Part shown: piece after piece, positions 4,895 to 12,146 of the stretch | Numbering within the stretch: position 1 is the first letter of the stretch | How the letters are laid out: each line of letters opens with the position of its first letter | Assembly (NCBI GenBank): GCA_030591405.1 | Contig: JAUVBC010000013.1 | Span: 1 to 14,804 of the forward strand | Reading direction: 5' to 3' | DNA from: Candidatus Zixiibacteriota bacterium | Lineage (GTDB): Bacteria > Zixibacteria > MSB-5A5 > GN15 > PGXB01 | DNA length: 14,804 bases | Position numbers and translations under genes: made by a program | Notes under the pieces: generated by a model | The model's input: the letters and a program-made list of their open reading frames with translations, nothing else | Database searches by the model: none | What the model was told of the DNA's origin: nothing

Positions 4895-6646
4895 ATGAGA
4901 AAATTACTTTCGTTTACCATTTTGGTAATTTTTGTGATATTTTTAGTGCCTGTTCAGGGTCATGGAGAAATCAGTCCCTGGCCGAAATTCAGGCAAAATA
5001 AACAAAACACCGGATTATCTCCTTATACCGGGCCTGTTACACCGACACAGGATTGGAGCTTTCAAACCAATGACGGGGTTGCCGGTTCGCCAACAATTGG
5101 CCCGGACGGAACCATATATGTTGGATCAGGTTGGGCAACTCACGCCACTGATTCGGCGTTGTATGCTATCAATCCGGATGGTAGTCTGAAATGGAAATTC
5201 AAAACCGGTGATGCTGTTTTCTCCTCTCCGGCGATCGGTCCCGATAGTGCCATTCACTTTTGTTCTATAGATCATAGCTATTATGTCCTAGAGGATTCAG
5301 GAACTTATGCCAAAGTAAGAGTTCAAAATCAGCTCAGTTGGGAAGGAATGAGTTCTCCATTGGTCCTTGATAATGGTGATGCCTATATGGGTTTTTTGAA
5401 TTTTAGATTGTACGCCTTTAATCCGGCTGGCGAAATCAAATGGGAAGAACGAACCGGCTGGTGCGTTTTTTCATCTCCGGCTCTTAACTATGATGGTGAT
5501 ATAGTTGTTGGTTCAAAAGACCATAATCTTTACAATATTACCGATAATGGACCCGACCATACTGTCAATTGGAAACATCCTTTTGGCACATTCTATGATG
5601 GTCACCTTGTTGATGCCTCGCCTGCGATTGCCGAGGATGGAACCATTTATGTCGGCGTCGATCCTTATGGAGCTGCGATGCAGGGCGAACTTCAAATTGT
5701 CGGTAATTCCTTTTATGCGGTTAATCCTGACGGCAGTCTTAAATGGCAGTTCCCAACCGGCGATGGTGTTGAATCCTCACCGGCAATTGGACCGGACGGA
5801 ACGATATATTTTGGTTCATATGATTCGACTTTTTATGCGGTTACCGATGGTGGGACCGAGGGAATTTTAAAATGGTCTTATAAAACCGGTGGTATTATTG
5901 ATGCCTCACCTGCTGTTGGTGCTGATGGCACTGTTTATATTGGCTCGAGAGACTCGACCATGTATGCTTTTAACCCTGATGGCTCAATCAGATGGACTTA
6001 TCCGCTCCCTGATGGCATTGAATCATCAGTAACGATTGCCGGTAATGGCTCAATTTATTTTGGATGTTTTGACGGCAGATTGTATTCATTGGGAGATCCG
6101 ACCGCACCTGATGTTGGTGCCGCAGAAGTTGATTTGCCAGCGGAGGTTGCCGCCGGAGTACCGATTCAACCGGTCGTTCTGGTTCAAAACTATCGGACAA
6201 CTTCGCAAGCTTTTGATGTTTTCATAAATATTGATTTGGATGGTATTAGCGTTTTCAGCGATCAAAAATCGGTAAATGATAACGCTGGAGGCAGTACTCT
6301 CAGGGCCTATTTTAATAACTGGGTTCCTGATCCGGAACTTGGGTTGGTATATGACATAACAACATATACGGTCCTCGCATCAGATGAAAATGTGCGGAAT
6401 GATTCGACTTTTTATCAGGTTGTTAGCGGCGAAAGTCAGCCTTATATTTGCGGTGATGCAACTGGTGACGGAAGTGTTAATATTCTTGACGTTGTTTTTA
6501 TAGTCAATTATAAATATAAATCGGGCCCGGCACCAATTCCAATTACCGGAGCAGATGTTGATAGCAGCGGAAGTATTAATATTCTGGATGTTGTCTATTT
6601 GATTAATTTCAAATATAAAGGCGGCCCGGCACCAAGCTGTCCCTAA
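4895..6646 (+). CDS. Secreted PQQ-type beta-propeller protein with C-terminal dockerin
   Basis: 583 aa. Residues 1-25 are a Sec signal peptide (MRKLLSF...LVPVQGHG). Residues of about 40-400 are repeated blades of the PQQ/BamB-like propeller type: each has a DGTIYVGS-like strand, then LYA(I/V)NPDGSLKW, then a T-G-x(3)-SSPAIGPDG turn. At least six units are visible. About 405-510 is an Ig/CARDB-like linker (PVVLVQNYRTTSQAFDVFIN). The C-terminus is a type I dockerin fold with two Ca-binding loops, Asp521-Asp532 and Asp554-Asp565, each followed by NILDVV. Cys519 and Cys582 flank it and could bridge. No sign of an enzymatic site. Dockerins bind cohesins, but similar C-terminal modules in non-cellulosomal bacteria are common on exported proteins and may serve sorting or attachment. 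Ends at a bidirectional terminator. Role likely extracellular or surface binding. Confidence 0.93.
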   Translation: MRKLLSFTILVIFVIFLVPVQGHGEISPWPKFRQNKQNTGLSPYTGPVTPTQDWSFQTNDGVAGSPTIGPDGTIYVGSGWATHATDSALYAINPDGSLKWKFKTGDAVFSSPAIGPDSAIHFCSIDHSYYVLEDSGTYAKVRVQNQLSWEGMSSPLVLDNGDAYMGFLNFRLYAFNPAGEIKWEERTGWCVFSSPALNYDGDIVVGSKDHNLYNITDNGPDHTVNWKHPFGTFYDGHLVDASPAIAEDGTIYVGVDPYGAAMQGELQIVGNSFYAVNPDGSLKWQFPTGDGVESSPAIGPDGTIYFGSYDSTFYAVTDGGTEGILKWSYKTGGIIDASPAVGADGTVYIGSRDSTMYAFNPDGSIRWTYPLPDGIESSVTIAGNGSIYFGCFDGRLYSLGDPTAPDVGAAEVDLPAEVAAGVPIQPVVLVQNYRTTSQAFDVFINIDLDGISVFSDQKSVNDNAGGSTLRAYFNNWVPDPELGLVYDITTYTVLASDENVRNDSTFYQVVSGESQPYICGDATGDGSVNILDVVFIVNYKYKSGPAPIPITGADVDSSGSINILDVVYLINFKYKGGPAPSCP

Positions 6647-6669
6647 AATAAAAAATATTATAGTAAATA

Positions 6670-6701
6670 AAATGGGATCGAATTTTCGGTCCCATTTTTT
6701 T
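6670..6701. terminator. Bidirectional terminator between the propeller and patatin genes
   Basis: AAATGGGA (6670-6677) pairs with TCCCATTT (6690-6697), and the inner T-G and CGAA/TTCG bases extend the stem. A T-run follows on the plus strand (6695-6701). The minus-strand exit also ends in a T-rich stretch, complement of AATAAA. It lies 23 nt after the plus-strand stop codon and touches the stop codon of the minus-strand gene. Confidence 0.85.
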
Positions 6702-9318
6702 AAAAGCGTAAACCGATATTAACATAGAGCTGATCATTCTGGCTCACTGTCTTACCGTACGCAATATCAATCGGACCGAGCGGGGAATCATAGGCCAGAG
6801 AGACGCCATAACCGAGTCGCAGGTTTTGAAATTTGATCTGATCAATCGATTTGTAAACTTCACCAAAATCATAAGAACCGCTCAGATACAAGCGATGTGG
6901 CAGTTTAAATCTTAGCTCAATATTGCCCAGGATCATTTTGGCACCGGTTAATTGATCAATTTTTAGTCCGTGAAAGGAATATCGCCCACCCATAAAAAAC
7001 CTTTCTGAAGCAGGAATACTATTATTCTCGGTGACTGTCCAGCCGATAGAAAATTTGGGATGGAAATTAATATTTTGGGTAATAGGGAAATATGATTCGA
7101 CTGAGCTGAAACCTTTGGTATATTTGGTTTCCCCGCCAAGAATTTCGGCGGCGAATTCAATGTAAAAAGTATGCTTTTTCCCTCTGGTCGGAAACGGATA
7201 TTTGTCGATCGTTTCGACCTGCGATCGGATAGTTGCTGTCCGCAGTTTTATCTTGTTATGAAATCCGTCTGGAAAAGATTTGTTTTCGATATCTTCCCAT
7301 CGAATTTCGCCGGAGACTGTCCCGAATCGTGCAATCTGCTGACCCAGAATAAATTCGATCCCACGACGACTTTCCCGAACATCACTGAGTGAATTGCCAT
7401 TTTCATTATAGTAATATTTTTGCAGAATATTGTAATAGGTTTTTATTTGATAGGTAAAATAAGTTGAGAAAAAGCGATCGGCCTTTAAAGAAATTTCATA
7501 CTTTTGTTGGCGTGGAGCATATTGAGCATGCACAAGAAATTCCTGTCCGGTTCCGAATAGATTATCGTCCAGCAGTTCAATAAACTGTTCACTCCTGTAC
7601 TCGTCGTGCCAGTGCCAGCCGAGTCTGATTTGCGAATATTTTTTTTCCTCCACAGCCATATTAACAATGGCACCGGTTTCGCCCGGAACAATATTAATGG
7701 TAACCCGGTCAAACAGATCTGTTCCATAGATGTTGGTGATACCACGGGAGACGTCACGTGAGTTGAAAACTTTTCCCTCGCGAGCTGGAAATGATGTTTT
7801 TATCAGCCAGTCTTTGGTTCTTTTATTGCCCGAGACATTTATTTTTTCAATTATTGCCTCATCAATTATTATCGATAGTGATTGTCGTTGCTCGGAATAA
7901 TCAATATGTCGGACATGAGCCAGATCAAACCCCTTGGATTTATATAATAAATTTAGACTGTCAGAAATTTTCTTAAGAACAAATCCCGATTTTTCATCGT
8001 CGTAATAATTTATGATTGATTCAATAATACTGTCTTTGATAATATTATTCCCGGTAATCTCCAAATTCAAAATCCTCAGCTCAGGTATCGATTGAATATT
8101 TATTTTTAGATTGTAGGTCGGATACTGATTAACACTTGAATCGTTTGGGATAGCGTCAATTGAAATCGAAAGAAGATTATTATTTTGATAAAGCTGGCTG
8201 GCGATATTTCGTAGTGAGTTTTTTGAGATGATTGTATTCTCTTGAATAGGAAAATGAGTCGTGTATTCTGGCGTTATTTTTTTTGTAAAATGGATATTAG
8301 TTATGAAGATGGAATCTGAATGGTTGGTTTCATTCAATTTCATTTTTATCTCATCAATTGATTTTTTCCCGGCCAGATAACCAAGGTCAATTAATTCTGC
8401 AACAAAATTAAAATCATTAGAATGATAGCCGTTTATTTCCGGGGTTATCACCAGATCAGCCAATTTAATTCCATCAATTATATTATCGTTTTGCATGATA
8501 GTTGTCACCTGATTGGCAATATCTATTGGATCGGATATAGCCTCTTTTTCCAACAGATCGCTGGTCGTATTAACGGCAACAATAAGATTGAGATCATTGT
8601 TATCATTCGGAATAGCCGAAACCGGAATAGGATTCACAATACCGCCATCCATCAGTAGTCTGTTGCCTACTTCCACTCCGGTAAAAGCGAGTGGGAAGGC
8701 CATTGTGGCCCGGATAGCATCAGCCAGATAACCGCTGGTTAGATTGACCTGTTCTCCGGTGATAATATCAGTTGTGACCGAACAGAAAGGATATTTCAGT
8801 TTTTTGAAATCACCACCTGAAATATAATTTGGTCGTAGAGTCAGCATTGAAAGTAAATCTGTCAGTTTTTGTCCGGCCGTGAATGCTTGCGGGAAATATG
8901 GCTTAAATCGGTCGAATCTGATTGAAAGAAGATACCGCTCTTTTTCCGAGCGCTGGGTCAGAAACATAGAATTTCGCTGCGGCCGATTTGAAAACAGTTC
9001 AGAGAAATTTATTGATTTAACTATTTGTTCAATGCTGTCGGCCGAATAACCGGATGAATATAATCCGCCGATAATTCCGCCAATCGATGTTCCGGCAATA
9101 GCGCCGATTTGAAGATAGCCTTCTTCAAAAGCTTTCAGGATGCCAATCTGAGATAAACCGCGGGCACCGCCACCGGAGAGGGCCAAACCGATTTTGATTC
9201 GTTCATCAGGAGGATTATATTGCGAACCATCCCATCCGATTTGAACCGAAGTTGATCCGGCCATTGATGTCGCCGTCAAAAATATTATGACGAAAAGTAA
9301 CAGTATTACAGTTTTCAC
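6700..9318 (-). CDS. Patatin-like phospholipase fused to POTRA-like and BamA-type outer-membrane barrel regions
   Basis: 872 aa from GTG 9318. The signal peptide MKTVILLLFVIIFLTATSMA starts exactly there, so this start is preferred over the TTG at 9351. The patatin domain spans about 40-260: oxyanion loop SGGGARG (48-54), nucleophile elbow GTSIG with Ser78, and catalytic Asp224 in MDGGIVNPIP. This is an intact Ser-Asp dyad, so lipid acyl hydrolase activity is expected. A middle region (about 370-560) resembles POTRA modules (INVSGNKRTKDWLIKTSFPAREG and RVTINIVPGETGAIVNMAVEE). The C-terminus is a surface-antigen/BamA-type barrel (RFFMGGRYSFHGL..., YDSPLGPIDIAYG) ending in Phe after YVNIGLRF, as outer-membrane barrels do. 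The layout matches PlpD-like patatin autotransporters, type Vd. The signal and barrel place the phospholipase in the periplasm or at the cell surface. Confidence 0.93.
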   Translation of the reverse strand: MKTVILLLFVIIFLTATSMAGSTSVQIGWDGSQYNPPDERIKIGLALSGGGARGLSQIGILKAFEEGYLQIGAIAGTSIGGIIGGLYSSGYSADSIEQIVKSINFSELFSNRPQRNSMFLTQRSEKERYLLSIRFDRFKPYFPQAFTAGQKLTDLLSMLTLRPNYISGGDFKKLKYPFCSVTTDIITGEQVNLTSGYLADAIRATMAFPLAFTGVEVGNRLLMDGGIVNPIPVSAIPNDNNDLNLIVAVNTTSDLLEKEAISDPIDIANQVTTIMQNDNIIDGIKLADLVITPEINGYHSNDFNFVAELIDLGYLAGKKSIDEIKMKLNETNHSDSIFITNIHFTKKITPEYTTHFPIQENTIISKNSLRNIASQLYQNNNLLSISIDAIPNDSSVNQYPTYNLKINIQSIPELRILNLEITGNNIIKDSIIESIINYYDDEKSGFVLKKISDSLNLLYKSKGFDLAHVRHIDYSEQRQSLSIIIDEAIIEKINVSGNKRTKDWLIKTSFPAREGKVFNSRDVSRGITNIYGTDLFDRVTINIVPGETGAIVNMAVEEKKYSQIRLGWHWHDEYRSEQFIELLDDNLFGTGQEFLVHAQYAPRQQKYEISLKADRFFSTYFTYQIKTYYNILQKYYYNENGNSLSDVRESRRGIEFILGQQIARFGTVSGEIRWEDIENKSFPDGFHNKIKLRTATIRSQVETIDKYPFPTRGKKHTFYIEFAAEILGGETKYTKGFSSVESYFPITQNINFHPKFSIGWTVTENNSIPASERFFMGGRYSFHGLKIDQLTGAKMILGNIELRFKLPHRLYLSGSYDFGEVYKSIDQIKFQNLRLGYGVSLAYDSPLGPIDIAYGKTVSQNDQLYVNIGLRF

Positions 9319-9336
9319 TTGCCAACTTACATTGCT

Positions 9337-9353
9337 AATTGTTTTATACAATT
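9337..9353. promoter_or_regulatory. Inverted repeat in the divergent patatin-trmH region
   Basis: AATTGT (9337-9342) and ACAATT (9348-9353) are perfect arms separated by TTTAT. It overlaps a minus-strand TATAAA and lies between the divergent patatin and methyltransferase genes, where an operator would sit. No -35 partner with good spacing was found on either strand, so the role is a guess. Confidence 0.3.
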
Positions 9354-9376
9354 AAGAGTTAGTCGATTTTAAAATC

Positions 9377-9382
9377 AAGGAG
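9377..9382 (+). promoter_or_regulatory. AAGGAG ribosome-binding site that decides the methyltransferase start
   Basis: A perfect AAGGAG lies 7 nt before ACG 9390 (9383-9389 between), and no ATG, GTG or TTG occurs in frame within useful distance. ATA 9387 and ATT 9393 are the other nearby candidates, at 4 and 10 nt. A 12-bp AT palindrome GATTTTAAAATC (9365-9376) immediately precedes it. Confidence 0.75.
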
Positions 9383-9389
9383 TATTATA

Positions 9390-10163
9390 ACGATTACTCA
9401 GGCTGAAAAAAAGAGAATCAAATCGTTACAAACGAAAAAAGGGCGAAAGTTTGAAAAGCGATTTGTTGCCGAAGGAATCAGGCTTCTTGAGGAATCGCTT
9501 AAAAATAAATTTTTACCAATAAAATTATTTTATACCGAATCGTTATTAACTGATCGTGGACGCTGGCTGGTAAAAGAATTTGAGAAGGAAAAAGTATCTT
9601 TAAGCAAAATATCAGCCAAGGATATTATTTCCATTTCCGACGCAGACACGAGTCAGGGTGTTCTGGGTCTTTTTAATATTCCTCAGCTTAAGCCCGGTAT
9701 TGGCTTTAAAAAATTTCGTAAACTGCTGCTTTTGGATAGCATCTCTGATCCGGGCAATGCTGGAACGCTGTTGCGCTCGGCGCTCGCCTTTGGTTTTGAT
9801 GCGGCAATTTTGACCAATAATTCGGTCGATCCGTTTAATCCAAAAGTGGTGAGATCATCGGTAGGAGCTATTTTTGGATTTCCAATAATAACAGCAACTG
9901 TCGAGGAGATATTGCGTTTTAAAAAGTATGACCGGTTTAAATTAATTGTTGCCGATACAAGGGGAATAGATATTAACTCAAAGAAGATCAATATTAAAAA
10001 CTATTCTCGGATCGTTTTGGCTCTTGGTTCAGAAGCGGAAGGAATATCAGAATATATTTTGTCAAAGGCCGATATAAAGATAAAGATAAACCATGAGGAA
10101 AAAGTTGATTCTCTCAATGTAGCCGTGGCCGGATCGATAATAATGAAGGAATTTTATAAATAA
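9390..10163 (+). CDS. TrmH/SpoU-family rRNA or tRNA 2'-O-methyltransferase with non-standard start
   Basis: 257 aa if it starts at ACG 9390; SPOUT-class SAM-dependent ribose methyltransferase. The N-terminal substrate-binding part matches the family: ITQAEKKRIKSLQTKKGRKF, then FVAEGIRLLEESL. The knotted SPOUT domain follows with motif 1 DSISDPGNAGTLLRSA (Asn123, Arg129), motif 2 LALGSEAEG (210-218) and motif 3 SLNVAVA (241-247). An in-frame TAG at 9360-9362 limits the start to the 5' side, and the first standard start codon is TTG 9732. Using that would remove the N-terminal half and leave only 143 aa. The true start is therefore probably ACG 9390, 7 nt after AAGGAG; alternatives are ATA 9387 and ATT 9393, or an ATG mutated or misread to ACG. 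Target nucleotide unknown. First gene of a three-gene operon; 13 nt to the next. Confidence 0.88.
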   Translation, partial: TITQAEKKRIKSLQTKKGRKFEKRFVAEGIRLLEESLKNKFLPIKLFYTESLLTDRGRWLVKEFEKEKVSLSKISAKDIISISDADTSQGVLGLFNIPQLKPGIGFKKFRKLLLLDSISDPGNAGTLLRSALAFGFDAAILTNNSVDPFNPKVVRSSVGAIFGFPIITATVEEILRFKKYDRFKLIVADTRGIDINSKKINIKNYSRIVLALGSEAEGISEYILSKADIKIKINHEEKVDSLNVAVAGSIIMKEFYK

Positions 10164-10176
10164 AGACGAGTTGATT

Positions 10177-11223
10177 ATGAAAAATATAAAATATATGGCA
10201 GCCGCATTATTGATATTAGTATTTACGCATATAGTGGGGGCAGAAGAGGTTAAAAAAATAGGAAAAGGTCGATTTGGAACCAACGAAATGAAATTGTCTG
10301 CACCAGTGCCGTCTGAGAAAAATATATCAATCAGCTCGGCTGAGAATCTATCCGGCAAGCTAGTAATTTTGGCAACCGAATCCAACCAGGCCACTTTTTC
10401 TTTTATTAAAATGCTTAAAGCTACCAGTCAATCGGAGGCGATTGAATATGCCAAGGTTATAAATGTCGCTTTGGAGGAAACTTCCGATGGTATAAATATC
10501 CTGCTTCAGGCACCTAATCCCGCACCGTGGTCGGGAACTGATAATTCCGGAGTTATTAATGGCGAGTTACAAATTCCGATAGATTCTAAAATTTTCATCG
10601 ATGCCCAATACTTTGATTTGAATATAAGCGGACCATTTAAGGTAGTGGAAAATAAATCTTCTTTTGGAAGGGCCGAGGTCGAAAATATTACAGAGCTTCT
10701 ATATTTGGCGACGTCAAATCAGGACATTATTGCCAGTAATATATCCGGCGAAATAAACCTGACTACCAGCCATGCCGATATCAAAGTGACTGATGTTATT
10801 ACCTCCGGACAACTGGCCTCTATAGTAAATGAAAATGGCGGTATAACCGGCGAAAATCTATCGGGTGTTTTTGACATAAAAAACAGTTTTGGACGAATCA
10901 GACTAAGTGATCTGACCTTAGTTTCAGAAAGAAGCCGAATTTTAGGAAGTTATAGCCCTATTAATCTCAGAATTAACAGTATCAACAATGCCGGGCTAAC
11001 CGTCCGAAATACCAATGAAGATATTAAAATTTTTGTTCCCAAATCCCTTGCAGCTGAATTTTCGCTACGCGTCGATAATAATGGTGAAATAGATGTCGAG
11101 GGGTTGGAAATTAAACCGATGCTGGTCGAAAATAGTCGGCTTGATTTTGAGACGGGAGCAGGTGGTCAGAAAATAAGGATGTCGATTCGCGGCGAAGGAA
11201 ATATTAGTGTCAGGGGAAATTGA
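10177..11223 (+). CDS. Exported beta-strand-repeat protein resembling DUF4097
   Basis: 348 aa from ATG 10177, with GACGAG 6 nt upstream; a TTG at 10171 is less likely. Residues 1-22 are a signal peptide (MKNIKYMAAALLILVFTHIVGA, cleaved before EE). The mature protein shows repeated short strands and turns of the adhesin-like DUF4097 type: FIDAQYFDLNISGPFKVVEN, ITELLYLATSNQDIIASNIS, ISGEINLTTSHADIKVTDVI, and LSGVFDIKNSFGRIRLSD. Each is a strand, a turn, then an N-x-G or N-S-F-G corner, as in a right-handed parallel beta-helix or a stacked beta solenoid. No lipobox or membrane anchor after the signal. It probably acts in the periplasm or on the outer surface; no enzyme motif is visible. The stop lies 7 nt before the next ATG, so both are cotranscribed with the methyltransferase. 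Confidence 0.85.
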   Translation: MKNIKYMAAALLILVFTHIVGAEEVKKIGKGRFGTNEMKLSAPVPSEKNISISSAENLSGKLVILATESNQATFSFIKMLKATSQSEAIEYAKVINVALEETSDGINILLQAPNPAPWSGTDNSGVINGELQIPIDSKIFIDAQYFDLNISGPFKVVENKSSFGRAEVENITELLYLATSNQDIIASNISGEINLTTSHADIKVTDVITSGQLASIVNENGGITGENLSGVFDIKNSFGRIRLSDLTLVSERSRILGSYSPINLRINSINNAGLTVRNTNEDIKIFVPKSLAAEFSLRVDNNGEIDVEGLEIKPMLVENSRLDFETGAGGQKIRMSIRGEGNISVRGN

Positions 11224-11230
11224 GAACGAA

Positions 11231-12058
11231 ATGATTAATACTTTAAAACGAACATGCTTCGGATGTATGGCGCTGGCAGTAATGTTATTATCTGCATCAA
11301 ATCTTTTTGGCGGAATAAGAATAGAGCCGGAAACCGTTTATTATCATCGCTTTGCCTCGGCAGTATCCGGTCCCGAGGCGATCTGGATCAACCCGGCTGG
11401 ATTAGGTTTAAATAAAAACTTAAACATTCAGTATATTGCCACATTCTACGATGGCGATTTTACCAGTGACTGGGGCAGTGCCATGAGCGGCGATGGAATT
11501 GGTATATCTTATCGGTCTGTTGAAAATTTCGAAGGCGGTCAATATAATGAATATATTTATGGTGCCGGTATCGGGGTTGGGCGCGGACTGTATGTGGGTG
11601 GATCATATCGTTATATCAAAGATGGGTTTGAGTATTTGAATAAGCGGCATTTTTGGAATATCGGTTTTATATACAGCAATCATCCGCAATTCAGATTGGC
11701 GGCTGTTTATTCGAATCTGAATCGAAGTGAAGCAGATGGTGAAAAAACTGATTTAAAGAAGCTTTATTCGGTATCGTATAATACCATAAATAAGAAAATT
11801 TTCTTTTCCATTGAGATGTCTCTGTTTTCAAATCAGAGTCTGTCTGATGCCAAATATAATTATGGGATAAACTGGCAGGTCAAACCAAATATTAAAATTT
11901 ATGCCAATTATAACAATGATAAATATTATCAGATAGGTTTTAAACTTGACCTGAAAGATTACTTTTTCGGAACTCAAAGCCGGGGCGAAGCCGAGAATAA
12001 CAGGCACCTGGGAACTTCGGTTTATACCGGGTATGTGAAATCCTTAAGCGGCCGTTAG
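11231..12058 (+). CDS. Probable outer-membrane beta-barrel protein (PorV/UPF0164-like character)
   Basis: 275 aa from ATG 11231; GAG lies 6 nt upstream, and this start puts the signal peptide first. The frame also opens at a GTG 11207 overlapping the previous gene. Residues 1-28 are a signal peptide (MINTLKRT...SASNLFGG). The mature part begins with GPEAIWINPAGLG, a motif of PorV/FadL-like and UPF0164-like outer-membrane proteins. Regular amphipathic strands alternating with glycine-rich turns follow (IGISYRSVENF, YIYGAGIGVGRGLYVGGSYRYIKDGFEY, WNIGFIYSN, YSVSYNTINKKIFFSIEMSLF, IKIYANYNNDKYYQIGFKL). The C-terminus does not end in a barrel-type Phe, but in KSLSGR. Last gene of the operon, followed 23 nt on by a perfect hairpin. 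The exact cargo or role cannot be told from sequence. Confidence 0.8.
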   Translation: MINTLKRTCFGCMALAVMLLSASNLFGGIRIEPETVYYHRFASAVSGPEAIWINPAGLGLNKNLNIQYIATFYDGDFTSDWGSAMSGDGIGISYRSVENFEGGQYNEYIYGAGIGVGRGLYVGGSYRYIKDGFEYLNKRHFWNIGFIYSNHPQFRLAAVYSNLNRSEADGEKTDLKKLYSVSYNTINKKIFFSIEMSLFSNQSLSDAKYNYGINWQVKPNIKIYANYNNDKYYQIGFKLDLKDYFFGTQSRGEAENNRHLGTSVYTGYVKSLSGR

Positions 12059-12081
12059 AGATTATTTATTTTCATAAGTAC

Positions 12082-12120
12082 AAATTAAAAGCCCCGGGTT
12101 GAACCGGGGCTTTTAATTTT
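12082..12120. terminator. Bidirectional terminator with a 16-bp perfect stem
   Basis: AAATTAAAAGCCCCGG (12082-12097) and CCGGGGCTTTTAATTT (12104-12119) pair without mismatch around a GTTGAA loop. T-rich sides occur on both strands. It lies 23 nt after the barrel-gene stop and 27 nt from the stop of the minus-strand prepilin-like gene, so it serves both. Confidence 0.9.
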
Positions 12121-12146
12121 AGTGTCTCAGCGAAAATCTAATTGAT

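Noticed and set aside
7171..8731. Open frames antisense or out of frame to the patatin gene
   Set aside because: They lie wholly inside a well-supported 872-aa coding frame and resemble no protein family.
9732..10163. Methyltransferase starting at TTG 9732
   Set aside because: The upstream 114 codons are open, free of stops and match the family's N-terminal domain; the TTG lies inside catalytic motif 1.
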